This document shows, piece after piece, positions 37,976 to 46,913 of a stretch of DNA of 64,000 bases. The notes beneath the pieces were generated by a model. That model was not told where the DNA came from and did not search any database. It worked only from the letters and a program-made list of their open reading frames with translations. This DNA is from Flavobacterium sp. UBA6721 (GTDB lineage Bacteria > Bacteroidota > Bacteroidia > Flavobacteriales > Flavobacteriaceae). The stretch is taken from contig DKIJ01000005.1 in NCBI GenBank assembly GCA_002454195.1, positions 1 through 64,000 on the forward strand, in the 5' to 3' direction. The position numbers and the translations under genes were made by a program. Numbering within the stretch: the stretch's first letter is position 1; each line of letters opens with the position of its first letter.

Positions 37976-39835
37976 TTAGTCTCTTCTTGGTCTTCTTGGT
38001 CTAGATGAGTCACCAAAGCTCTCAGAACGTCTTGGTGCTCTTTCAGGAGAACCTTCTCTTCTTGGAGAACTGCTTCTTTCGCTACGGAAACCACCTTCTC
38101 TTTGCGCTCTTTCGCTTCTAAAACCACCTTCTCTTCTTGGAGCAAAACTTCCTTCGCGTCTTCCGCCTTCACGTCTTCCACCAGAATTTCTTCCGTTGTG
38201 GTCACGTCTTCCACCACCGTCATTTTTAGAAATTTCCACATTAATACGACGTCCTTCTAATTGAACGTTGTTTAATACTTCCATTACTCTTTCAGTGTGT
38301 TCTGCATCAGTATTAAAGAAAGAGAATCCTTCTTTTACATCAACTTTGAAAACATCATCACGACCTAATTCTAAGGTTTCTTTTAGATAGTCTTTTAATG
38401 TCATCCAATCAAAGTTGTCTCTAGATCCAATATTTACAAAATATCTAGTAGCGCCACCGTTGTTGTTTTCTCTTGGTGCACGATCATCTCCACGTTCGCG
38501 TCTGTCAGAACCTGAAGCTGAAATGTCTCTTGTTTTCTTGTAATAATTGATAAAACGGTTAAATTCTACCGAAACCATTTTCTTAATCAATTCTTCTTTT
38601 GATAAACCTTCAAGAACATCATTGATAGCTGGTAAGTAGTTGTCAATTTCGTGATCTACCTCAGTATCTTTGATTTTGTTAGCTAGGTGTAATAATTGAA
38701 TTTCGCAAATTTCGATTCCAGAAGGAATTGTTTTTTCTTCAAATTTTTGTTTGATGATTCTTTCGATAGAAGAAATTTTACGCAATTCACTTTTAGTAAC
38801 AATTACAATCGAAGTTCCTAATTTTCCAGCACGTCCTGTACGACCTGAACGGTGGTTGTAAGTTTCGATTTCATCAGGTAATTGGTAGTTTACTACGTGA
38901 GTTACATTGTCTACGTCAATACCACGAGCGGCAACATCAGTTGCTACCAACATTTGGATTTGTCTACCTCTAAAAGATTTCATTACCCCATCACGTTGTG
39001 CTTGAGATAAATCACCGTGTAAAGCAGCAGCGCTATATCCGTCCTCGATTAATTTTTCGGCAATAGCTTGTGTATCACGTTTTGTTCTACAAAAAACTAC
39101 CGAGAAAATGTCTGGATTAGCATCTGCTAAACGTTTTAAAGCTTCGTAACGGTCACGAGCATTTACTAAGTAAAATTCGTGAGAAACCGTTGCTGAACCT
39201 GAGTTTTTAGTACCAACTGTAATTTCTTGAGGATTGCTCATGAATTGTTTTCCAATTCTTGCAACCTCTGCTGGCATAGTTGCAGAAAACAACCATGTGC
39301 TTTTTTCGTCTGGGGTAGTTGAAAGGATGTTTACGATATCATCATAGAATCCCATGTTCAACATTTCGTCTGCCTCGTCAAGAATACAATAGTTAATTTG
39401 AGTAATGTTTACCAATCCTCGGTTAATCATGTCTTGCATTCTACCTGGAGTAGCCACAATAATTTGTGCTCCTCTTTTAATTTCTCTAGCTTGTTCTGTA
39501 ATACTAGCCCCTCCGTAAACTGCTACCACATTAATACCTTTTTCGTATTTTGAGTAGTTTTTAAGTTCGTTGGCAATCTGTAAGCAAAGCTCGCGCGTTG
39601 GAGATAAAATTAACGCCTGTGTATTTCTGTTGTCAGCATCAATTTTTTGGATAACTGGAAAACCAAAAGCTGCCGTTTTCCCTGTCCCAGTCTGAGCCAA
39701 CGCAACTAAATCTGTATCTTTTTCCAATAATAGGGGAATCGCTTTCTCCTGTACTTCCGACGGATTCTCAAATCCTAGATCTTTGATCGCCTTCAGTAAC
39801 GATTCACTCAATCCTAATTGTTCAAATTTATTCAT
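37976..39835 (-). CDS. DEAD-box RNA helicase with DbpA-like RNA-binding domain and Arg/Gly-rich tail
   Basis: Starting at ATG 39835 (MNKFEQLGLSE), the protein has 619 residues. The longer frame from 39859 starts inside the promoter. Helicase motifs appear in order: Q-motif, AQTGTGKTAAF, PTRELCLQ, DEADEML, SAT, then ATDVAARGIDV and HRSGRTGRAG. A DbpA-type RRM lies at about 455-535, followed by a long Arg/Gly/Ser-rich tail with repeated RREG and RSER units. It is the CsdA/DeaD type, likely acting in ribosome assembly and cold growth. The tail is encoded by imperfect repeats that vary easily in length. Confidence 0.93.
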   Translation of the reverse strand: MNKFEQLGLSESLLKAIKDLGFENPSEVQEKAIPLLLEKDTDLVALAQTGTGKTAAFGFPVIQKIDADNRNTQALILSPTRELCLQIANELKNYSKYEKGINVVAVYGGASITEQAREIKRGAQIIVATPGRMQDMINRGLVNITQINYCILDEADEMLNMGFYDDIVNILSTTPDEKSTWLFSATMPAEVARIGKQFMSNPQEITVGTKNSGSATVSHEFYLVNARDRYEALKRLADANPDIFSVVFCRTKRDTQAIAEKLIEDGYSAAALHGDLSQAQRDGVMKSFRGRQIQMLVATDVAARGIDVDNVTHVVNYQLPDEIETYNHRSGRTGRAGKLGTSIVIVTKSELRKISSIERIIKQKFEEKTIPSGIEICEIQLLHLANKIKDTEVDHEIDNYLPAINDVLEGLSKEELIKKMVSVEFNRFINYYKKTRDISASGSDRRERGDDRAPRENNNGGATRYFVNIGSRDNFDWMTLKDYLKETLELGRDDVFKVDVKEGFSFFNTDAEHTERVMEVLNNVQLEGRRINVEISKNDGGGRRDHNGRNSGGRREGGRREGSFAPRREGGFRSERAQREGGFRSERSSSPRREGSPERAPRRSESFGDSSRPRRPRRD

Positions 39836-39856
39836 ATGTATTTTTAAAATAGGGTG

Positions 39857-39864
39857 CAAAATTA
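39857..39864 (-). promoter_or_regulatory. Predicted -7 box (TAATTTTG) of the DEAD-box gene
   Basis: An exact TAnnTTTG match followed by C, 21 nt upstream of the ATG at 39835. It rules out the longer start at 39859. Confidence 0.65.
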
Positions 39865-40038
39865 CTGCTAATAATCGATATAAACTAATGCATTACTAAG
39901 ATTTAATGAATTTAATTTATTTGATTATCAGGAAGTTATGGTTTTCTAACAAAATTACACTTAGGTTTTTTTGATTTTCAAGCCATTTTGCTGAGGAATT
40001 TTATAATAAAAACAAATAAAAAAGTTAGATTTAAAACA

Positions 40039-40617
40039 TTATTTCATTTGATTTAAATAGTTTAGAAGCAATTGGGTTGCTTTTCCGCGATGACTAATTT
40101 GGTTTTTAATTTCTAAAGGTAAATCAGCAAATGTTTCTTGATATCCTTCAGGTTGAAAAATAGGGTCGTAGCCAAATCCTTGATTTCCTGATTTTTCGGT
40201 GGTGATTTCGCCTTTGGCAATTCCAGTAAACAAAAGTTGTTCGCCATTCATATTAAGGGCAATTACCGTTTTGAATTGTCCTTTTCTATTTGTTGAATTG
40301 GCTAAGGCGTTCAGTACTTTGTTCATGTTATCTTCGGCATTTTTTTGTTCGCCAGCGTATCTTGCTGAGTACACTCCAGGTTCGCCGTTGAGAGCCTCAA
40401 TTTCTAAACCTGTGTCATCGGCAAAACAATTATAACCATATTTTTCTGTTACATAATTTGCTTTAAGAATAGCATTTCCTTCAATAGTGGCTGCTGTTTC
40501 AGGAATTTCTTCTAGACATCCAATGGATTCCAAACTTAAAATTTCAATAGTATTAGGTAGTAACTGTTGGATTTCTTTGATTTTGTTTTTGTTATTAGAG
40601 GCAAATACAAGTTGCAT
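40039..40617 (-). CDS. rdgB: XTP/dITP pyrophosphatase (RdgB/HAM1)
   Basis: House-cleaning hydrolase that removes dITP, ITP and XTP from the nucleotide pool. I start at ATG 40617 (MQLVFASNNKNKIKEIQ), where the family N-terminus begins, giving 192 residues. A frame open to 40707 would add 30 unsupported residues and cross the promoter. SNNKNK, FADDTGLEIEALNGEPGVYSARYAG and GFGYDPIF are the family motifs. No gene is co-oriented nearby. Confidence 0.94.
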   Translation of the reverse strand: MQLVFASNNKNKIKEIQQLLPNTIEILSLESIGCLEEIPETAATIEGNAILKANYVTEKYGYNCFADDTGLEIEALNGEPGVYSARYAGEQKNAEDNMNKVLNALANSTNRKGQFKTVIALNMNGEQLLFTGIAKGEITTEKSGNQGFGYDPIFQPEGYQETFADLPLEIKNQISHRGKATQLLLNYLNQMK

Positions 40618-40640
40618 AGTAATGGTTTTAACGATTGCTG

Positions 40641-40648
40641 CAAATGTA
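40641..40648 (-). promoter_or_regulatory. Predicted -7 box (TACATTTG) of rdgB
   Basis: An exact TAnnTTTG match followed by C, 23 nt before the chosen ATG. Confidence 0.6.
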
Positions 40649-40807
40649 CAATTTTTATGCTCTTTCTTTGATGTATACTGATTGTGGTTTCTTGCAGTAT
40701 ATACCATAAAATTCGATTAGGATAGCGTAATTTGATAATAATAATAATTTTGTAATATGTTAAAAATCAGTTTTTTGAAATAAATTTAGAATTATTTTGT
40801 ACCTTTA

Positions 40808-40955
40808 ATATGTGGTTTTGATTCATTACTTGTGTATGTTAATTTGGGTAGAAAAAGAAAACACAACAATCATCAGCAGCATTTAGTTAATTATAAGTTG
40901 AGATAGAAAATCAAAACCAAGTAGAGGAGGGCTTTATTGCCCTCCTTGTTTTTTT
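40808..40955 (+). ncRNA. Candidate structured small RNA
   Basis: No protein frame fits here. A perfect 11-bp long-range stem (40813-40823 with 40909-40919) encloses about 85 nt, including a possible inner helix (TTGTGT with ACACAA). The stem is followed at once by a terminator hairpin (40925-40932 with 40939-40946) and a T7 run. Upstream are TTTG (40774-40777) and a near-consensus TACCTTTA (40800-40807), 22 nt apart. A closed stem plus terminator plus promoter makes an independent RNA of about 145 nt likely. It could be 6S-like or belong to a known flavobacterial RNA motif. The terminator also overlaps the convergent gene's stop. Confidence 0.6.
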
Positions 40956-42462
40956 AATGCTTGATAACATTCGATAAGTTATCTGGAAAATACAAATCTG
41001 AAAGATGGGTAAATTCATCTCCTCTCATAAAAATGGAAACATCAACCTCTTTATAAGATGTTTTTCCTGCCGCAGCCAATAATTCATTTGCAGCATATAA
41101 GGTATTTTTGTGAAAATGATATACACGTTCAAATTTATCGGTAACGGATAATCCTTTCATTAGCATTTTGTCTTGAGTGGCAACACCTACAGGGCAGTTA
41201 TTTGTATTGCAACGCAAGGCTTGGATACAACCGAGCGAAAACATAAAACCACGAGCGCTGTTGCACAAGTCGGCACCCAGGGCAATCGCTTTTAGAATTG
41301 CATGACCAGAAATAATTTTTCCACTGCAAATGATGCGAATTTTATCTCGGATATTTAAACGAATTAAAGTTTTGTTTACAAAAATTAGGGAAGGTTCTAG
41401 TGGCATTCCTACACCGTCAGCAAATTCTAATGGAGCGGCTCCTGTTCCACCTTCGGCGCCATCAACAGTAATGAAATCAGGGTAGCAATTTTGTTGGATC
41501 ATTTCGTGGCAAATGGCTTCAAATTCTTCGGTTTTCCCAATACATAATTTAAATCCTATTGGTTTTCCGTTGGCTAATTCTCTCAGATGTGCTACAAACT
41601 TTACGAGGCCTTTGGGATCGTTAAAAGCAGTATGGCAAGGTGGAGAAAGAATAGTAGTGTGCGGTTTTACACCACGAATTTTTGCAATTTCTTCGGTGTT
41701 TTTTGCTGCTGGCAAAACCCCTCCATGTCCTGGTTTAGCACCCTGAGATAGTTTGATTTCAATCATTTTTACAGATGGAAGATAAGCTTTTTCTTTGAAT
41801 TTTTCGGCATCAAAATTACCTTCCTCGTTGCGACATCCAAAATAACCTGTTCCAATTTGTCAAGTGATATCACCGCCTTGCAAATGGTATTCTGTTAAAC
41901 CTCCTTCGCCCGTATTGTGGTAGAAGTTGCCTTTTTGTGCGCCTTTGTTGAGTGCTATAATTGCATTTTCGCTTAGCGACCCAAAACTCATGGCAGAGAT
42001 ATTCAATAAGGACGCGGAATAGGGTTGGCTACAATCGGGACCACCTATTGTAACTCTCGGTAATTCTTCGTTAACGTGTGCCGGAAAAATGGAGTGTTTT
42101 ACGCCTTCGTATGAAGAAGTGTTAAAATCTAATTGTGTTCCAAATGGTGTGTTGGCACTGATATTTTTAGCACGTTGATAGGCTAGTGCTCTTTCGTTTC
42201 TGGAAAATGGTTTACCATCTGTAGTTCTTTCAATAAAGTATTGTTGAATTTCAGGGGCAATTTCTTCAAAAGCATATCTAAAATAACCCAAAACCGGAAA
42301 ATTTCTTAGTATGGAGTGTTTGTGTTGGAAACTATTGAAGATGCCAATGATTAACAGGATGAAAATAAAAATAGCGATTAAAAGACTGGTTTTAAATAGA
42401 AAATGCGCTGCAAGACTCAAAAGAAATAGTCCTGTGCCATTGATGAAGAATTCTTTTCTCAT
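40954..42462 (-). pseudogene. FMN-binding glutamate-synthase-family protein, interrupted by TGA
   Basis: The reading frame spans 503 codons but is broken by TGA at 41860-41862. Upstream are two N-terminal membrane helices and the start of the Glu_synthase barrel, ending EYHLQGGDIT. Downstream the same frame resumes as QIGTGYFGCRNEEG, then KLSQGAKPGHGG and the Fe-S-like CIQALRCNTNNCPVG. Family members have Trp at the stop position, so one G-to-A change (TGG to TGA) explains it. This is the free-standing GltB-like family of unclear substrate, not the full glutamate synthase. Either a recent null allele or a sequence error. Confidence 0.85.
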
Positions 42463-42516
42463 GGTAAAAAAAACATTATGAGTGTTTATTGTGTTAAGAA
42501 CGGAATTGCTTTTTGT

Positions 42517-43314
42517 TTAGCTAAAAAGCATTCGTACATAAACGTGTTTGATTCCTTTTTTGTCTGAATCTCTTTCATCTATTTCCAGGATATCTGTCAG
42601 AGATTTAAGCATAGGGGTCAATTTTGAAAAACCATAATTACGTGGGTCGAATTCGGGTTTTTTCTTAACGATTAAATTTCCAACGTCACCAAGAAACGCC
42701 CAACCTGCATCATCGGCCAAGTCTTCAATGGTTGATTCTATCAGTTCAATAGTTGGGCCATCAATTTTATTTAATGGTTTTTGAGCTGTTTTTTCGGCTG
42801 CTTTAGTAGTTGTTTTTTCAACCGGTTTTTTGGTTTCGGTTACCGTTTTTGTTGTTTTTTTCTTAGTACTTCCGTCCAAAACTTCGATAAAAATAAATCG
42901 GTCGCAGGCACTAATAAAGGGTTTTGGTGTTTTTTGTTCGCCAATTCCAATGACTTTCATTCCTGATTCTCTCAAACGAATAGCTAAACGGGTGAAATCA
43001 CTGTCGCTGGAAACAATACAAAAACCGTCTAGTTTTCCAGAATACAACAAATCCATCGCATCAATAATCAATGCCGAATCTGAAGAATTTTTTCCAGTGG
43101 TATAACCGTATTGCTGAATAGGAGTAATGGCGTGTTCCAGTAAAACACCTTTCCATCCGTTAGCGTTTGGTTTGGTCCAATCGGCATAAATACGTTTGGT
43201 GGTAGGAGTGCCGTATTTGGCAATTTCTTCCATCATTCCTTTTACATTGCTGTACGGAACATTATCGGCATCTATAAGAACCGCTAATTTGAGTTCTTTA
43301 TTGTTTTGTGACAT
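42517..43314 (-). CDS. NYN-domain protein with C-terminal OST-HTH/LOTUS domain
   Basis: A 265-residue protein. The N-terminal NYN (PIN-like RNase) domain has its acidic residues in AVLIDADNVPY (11-21), NSSDSALIIDAMDLL and VSSDSDFTRLA. A Thr/Lys-rich linker (about 150-185) leads to a LOTUS/OST-HTH domain (about 188-262), a likely RNA- or G-quadruplex-binding module. This LabA-like architecture suggests an RNA-cleaving or RNA-regulatory role. Its target is unknown. Single gene. Confidence 0.88.
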   Translation of the reverse strand: MSQNNKELKLAVLIDADNVPYSNVKGMMEEIAKYGTPTTKRIYADWTKPNANGWKGVLLEHAITPIQQYGYTTGKNSSDSALIIDAMDLLYSGKLDGFCIVSSDSDFTRLAIRLRESGMKVIGIGEQKTPKPFISACDRFIFIEVLDGSTKKKTTKTVTETKKPVEKTTTKAAEKTAQKPLNKIDGPTIELIESTIEDLADDAGWAFLGDVGNLIVKKKPEFDPRNYGFSKLTPMLKSLTDILEIDERDSDKKGIKHVYVRMLFS

Positions 43315-43480
43315 AGCATTTTCATTTGAAAGCTAAAGGTAGTAATTCTTTGGCGTGAAATGCTTTTAAAATGGCTTTAATGTTTTGTTAATAGTGAGAA
43401 TATTAGAATCACGATTATTAATTTTTGAGCGAGTTGGAATAGTGGCGTAGCCGTTATTATTGATTTCATGTCAAGCTAGA

Positions 43481-43521
43481 GTCTCGCTTGTAACTATTTA
43501 AGAGTTGGCTACAAGCGAGAC
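43481..43521. repeat. Perfect 12-bp inverted repeat
   Basis: Arms 43481-43492 and 43510-43521 with a 17-nt loop, lying 22 bp past the SBF gene stop. No U run follows. It is either a terminator-like element or a dispersed palindrome. Confidence 0.6.
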
Positions 43522-43542
43522 ATACAAGTTGTATATAATCAA

Positions 43543-44535
43543 TTATGCTTTTTTTCTTCGAGCCATATTCTGAGCAATGATACTGGCGGCAATCAATTGC
43601 AAAGCATGATAAAGCATGAGTGGCAACAACACGATACCAGTGATAGTACTTTGTTGAAACAGTACTTTAGACATGACAGTTCCGTGAACCAATGACTTTT
43701 TAGAACCACAAAACAAGACTGTAATTCGGTCTTCGTCTGAAAAGCCAAATAGACGGCTGAGAAGTCCCACACAAAGGAATACGGCAAAAAATAAAACCAT
43801 CATTCCTGTAGTGAGTCCGGCAAGTTCAAGGGCGGAGAAGCCTTCAAAAAGATGTTCGGAGAATGACTTACAAAACGAGGTATAAATGATCGTAAGGATG
43901 ATTGTCTGATCGAAATATTTGAGCTGCTTCTTATATTTTTCAGCGATAGCACCAAAACGAGAATTGAGGCTTATACCAATAATAACAGGTAACAGGACTT
44001 GAACAATCAACTTTATAACAATGGTGCTGATATCAAAATTGCCAGTCGCAGAGGCGATAAACAGCCCCACCCAAAGTGGCGTGACCACTACTCCGATTAA
44101 ACTGGAAATGCTCGCATTAAAAATCGCGGCTGGAATGTTGCCTTTGGCAATGGAAACCATAACCACAGAAGAAGATACTGTAGACGGTAAGGCTGCTAGA
44201 AAAAAAATTCCTAGCCAAAGCAATTCAAAGCCGGCGTTGATAAACAAGGGGCGAAATGCCAAAACAAGCAACGGAAAAAACAAAAAGGTTGTTAACTGGA
44301 CGATAATGTGCATTTTCCAATTGGCAAGCCCGGCTTTTAGTTTTTCAACACTTAGGCGTAAGCCATAAAACAAAAAAATAAATGACACACCTACATTGGC
44401 AATTTCTTCTAATGAAACAGGTTCTTTAATCATTCCTGGCTGCGGCAAAAAATAAGCCAGTAGTATCATGCTGGCGATCATTAATAGGAAACCGTCTAAA
44501 CCTACTTTACTTAATGTTTCTAATAATTTTTTCAA
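43543..44535 (-). CDS. SBF-like (bile acid:sodium symporter family) transporter
   Basis: A 330-residue membrane protein with nine or ten helices, of the SBF-like branch related to ASBT/BASS and YfeH-type transporters. Conserved features include SFIFLFYGLRLS in an early helix, FFLAALPSTVSSSVVM near 112-127 and FCGSKKSLVHGTVM near 277-290, which form the crossover ion site in the family. The substrate is probably a small organic acid, not a bile acid. No neighbour suggests which. Confidence 0.87.
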   Translation of the reverse strand: MKKLLETLSKVGLDGFLLMIASMILLAYFLPQPGMIKEPVSLEEIANVGVSFIFLFYGLRLSVEKLKAGLANWKMHIIVQLTTFLFFPLLVLAFRPLFINAGFELLWLGIFFLAALPSTVSSSVVMVSIAKGNIPAAIFNASISSLIGVVVTPLWVGLFIASATGNFDISTIVIKLIVQVLLPVIIGISLNSRFGAIAEKYKKQLKYFDQTIILTIIYTSFCKSFSEHLFEGFSALELAGLTTGMMVLFFAVFLCVGLLSRLFGFSDEDRITVLFCGSKKSLVHGTVMSKVLFQQSTITGIVLLPLMLYHALQLIAASIIAQNMARRKKA

Positions 44536-44677
44536 TGTGTTTTGCTATTATTCCTCCGATGAGGCAAGATTACAAAAAAAATAACGAGCAGATAAATTTG
44601 CTATTATAAAATATCCTTAAATGGGATAGCTGTGTTATTAACGGAAATTTCAACGCTATCCGATTTTTAAATTAGTT

Positions 44678-45709
44678 TTAAATTCCAAGTTCTTTGCGAA
44701 TAATTTCAGCTCCTGCACTTAAAGCGTTTAACTTGCCTCTGGCTACGTTTCGAGACAATGGCGCCATTCCGCAATTGGTAGAAGGATAAAGATTTTCAAT
44801 GTTTACAAACTCCAAAGCTTTACGTAAAGTATCAGCGACTTCTTCGGGTGTCTCGATAGTGTTAGTTGCAACATCAATAGCACCCACCATTACTTTTTTG
44901 CCACGAACCAATTCCATTAAATGCAAAGGAACATTCGAGTTGTGACATTCTAATGAGACCACATCGATTTTAGATTTTTGAATTTTTGGGAAAATTTCTT
45001 CGTATTGACGCCACTCTGAACCCAATGTTTTTTTCCAATCATTATTCGCTTGAATACCATAACCGTAGCAAATATGTACAGCTGTTTCGCAATGCAAACC
45101 TTCTATCGCTCGCTCTAATGCTGCCATTCCCCAATCGTTTACCTCATCAAAAAATACATTGAAAGCAGGTTCGTCAAACTGGATAATATCAACCCCAGCA
45201 TCTTGCAGTTCTCTAGCTTCTTCATTGAGTGCTTTTGCAAATTCCCAAGCCAATTTTTCCCTACTTTTATAATGGTCATCGTACAAGGTATCTACCATTG
45301 TTAGTGGGCCTGGTAATGCCCATTTAATGGGTTTATTAGTTTGTTTGCGTAAAAATTTAGCATCTTCAACAAAAACGGATTTTTGGCGCGTAATCTCGTC
45401 CACTACAATAGGAACACTCGCATCATAACGGTTGCGAATTTTTACGGTTTTACGATTTTCAAAATCGACACCGCCTAAATGTTCGATAAAAGTGGTTACA
45501 AAATGTTGGCGTGTTTGTTCGCCATCACTAATGATATCAACTCCAGCCAAAAGTTGTTCTTGCAAAGAAATACGCAAAGCATCTTGTTTTCCTTCCAGTA
45601 ACTGATCGCCTTCTAATTTCCAAGGCGACCAAAGTTTTTCGGGTGGTGCCAACCAAGCAGGTTTTGGTAAACTTCCAACAATTGAGGTGGGTAATACTAT
45701 TTTTTTCAT
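44678..45709 (-). CDS. mesD: Core methionine synthase of the MesD type
   Basis: A 343-residue protein equivalent to the C-terminal catalytic half of MetE, lacking the folate-binding N-terminal half. Zinc ligands are visible as HIC in TAVHICYGYG near 219-221, Glu in SLECHNS near 254 and Cys in STNCGMAP near 309. It is followed upstream in the same operon (29 nt) by a DUF1852 gene. That pairing defines the folate-independent MesD family, reported to need DUF1852 (MesX) and oxygen. The methyl donor is not established from sequence. Confidence 0.85.
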   Translation of the reverse strand: MKKIVLPTSIVGSLPKPAWLAPPEKLWSPWKLEGDQLLEGKQDALRISLQEQLLAGVDIISDGEQTRQHFVTTFIEHLGGVDFENRKTVKIRNRYDASVPIVVDEITRQKSVFVEDAKFLRKQTNKPIKWALPGPLTMVDTLYDDHYKSREKLAWEFAKALNEEARELQDAGVDIIQFDEPAFNVFFDEVNDWGMAALERAIEGLHCETAVHICYGYGIQANNDWKKTLGSEWRQYEEIFPKIQKSKIDVVSLECHNSNVPLHLMELVRGKKVMVGAIDVATNTIETPEEVADTLRKALEFVNIENLYPSTNCGMAPLSRNVARGKLNALSAGAEIIRKELGI

Positions 45710-45738
45710 GTTCGAATAATTTTAGTGTATAAGGTTAA

Positions 45739-46779
45739 TTAAAGATTGAAATTTGCAGACCAGTTTTCCAGGATGTTTTTGTAGGGCTTAATGAAATGTT
45801 CTTCAGCATATTTACCCTGTTCAACAGCTAGTCGACTGCGCTCTTCACGGTCATACTCTACGCGAGTAAGTGAATAATCTTCGTGTTTAAGACTAGGTTG
45901 ATAGATTTTTCCAGCCACTGAATTGGCATTGTAAATTTCAGGACGATAAATCTTCTGAAAAGTCTCCATCGTACTGATGGAACTGATTAGTCCAAGATCA
46001 GTATAATCATTAAGTAGGTCTCCAGAATGGTAAAAAGCCATCGGTGCTACACTGTTCGGAGGCATGAAAAAACGAACTTTTAAGCCCATTTTAAAGAAAT
46101 ATTCATCAGTGAGCGAATAATGATCCTGCTGATATTCATAACCCAGAACAGGGTGTTGATATTCCGTGCGAGTATAGGTTTTGTTACTCGATACACTTAA
46201 ACAAATGATTGGAGATTTCTTAAAGTGCTCTTTATAAGTGGTTGAACTCACAAAGCATTTGTACAATTTTCCGTGCAAATCACCATAATTTTCAGGAACA
46301 CTAAAACTAGATTTATCCTTATTGTAATCGGTTAATAAAATACTGAAATCATAATCACGAACATAAGAGGAATAATTATTTCCGGCAACACCTTCAATTT
46401 GCTGACCCGTCTTACGGTCAAAAATATTCGTTTTTAAAACCTCAATCATCGGCAGGTCATTAGTGCCGTCTTTATCATCGATACTCATCGTGACAGTGAG
46501 AATTTCAAGTGTTACATGGTAACGATCCCCTTTTGGGTTATCCAAATGGGCTAATGAATTGAATCGATTGTTAATCATATTCAATGCATTACGTAAGTTT
46601 TGCTGGCGATTGGCTCCTCTAGCCAGATTTGCAAAATTGGTTGTTAAACGCGTTTTACTTGAGGGATGGTAGTTTTCATCTAAACAAGTGCTCTTTAGGG
46701 TAAATGCAAAATCATTCTTGATAGCATGCTGTGTGTTTTTATTTTTTATTCCGGAATCTTCTTGTACGACTGTTTTCAT
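45739..46779 (-). CDS. mesX: DUF1852 protein, putative oxygenase MesX
   Basis: A 346-residue protein of the DUF1852 family, recognised by TRLTTNFANLARGANRQQNLRNAL near 43-67, RFNSLAHLDNPKGDRY and the C-terminal EEHFIKPYKNILENW. It is the required partner of MesD-type methionine synthases and is thought to be an oxygenase. First gene of the mesX-mesD operon, transcribed divergently from an Lrp/AsnC regulator. The leader contains a near-consensus AAACTTTG box at 46811-46818. Confidence 0.87.
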   Translation of the reverse strand: MKTVVQEDSGIKNKNTQHAIKNDFAFTLKSTCLDENYHPSSKTRLTTNFANLARGANRQQNLRNALNMINNRFNSLAHLDNPKGDRYHVTLEILTVTMSIDDKDGTNDLPMIEVLKTNIFDRKTGQQIEGVAGNNYSSYVRDYDFSILLTDYNKDKSSFSVPENYGDLHGKLYKCFVSSTTYKEHFKKSPIICLSVSSNKTYTRTEYQHPVLGYEYQQDHYSLTDEYFFKMGLKVRFFMPPNSVAPMAFYHSGDLLNDYTDLGLISSISTMETFQKIYRPEIYNANSVAGKIYQPSLKHEDYSLTRVEYDREERSRLAVEQGKYAEEHFIKPYKNILENWSANFNL

Positions 46780-46857
46780 TATGGTAGTAGGTTTTAGATT
46801 TTTTGTCTTGCAAAGTTTAATATAAAAGATGGGTTTTTTAAATTACTGTTTAAAATT

Positions 46858-46890
46858 AGATAATATATCTATTTTTGATATTTTTGTAGA
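46858..46890 (+). promoter_or_regulatory. Lrp promoter with two -7 boxes and overlapping palindromes
   Basis: Two exact TATTTTTG boxes (46870-46877 and 46879-46886) are 9 nt apart. They are bracketed by the palindrome AGATAATATATCT (46858-46870) and a TATCTA/TAGATA inverted pair. This fits autoregulation by the Lrp-type protein and joint control of mesX. Confidence 0.5.
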
Positions 46891-46913
46891 TAATTAATCT
46901 TTTAGTGCTTGTA

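Noticed and set aside
37976..38250. Tandem DNA repeat at the 3' end of the helicase gene and an opposite frame through it
   Set aside because: The repetition is explained by the Arg/Gly/Ser-rich protein tail; the other frame is only its shadow.
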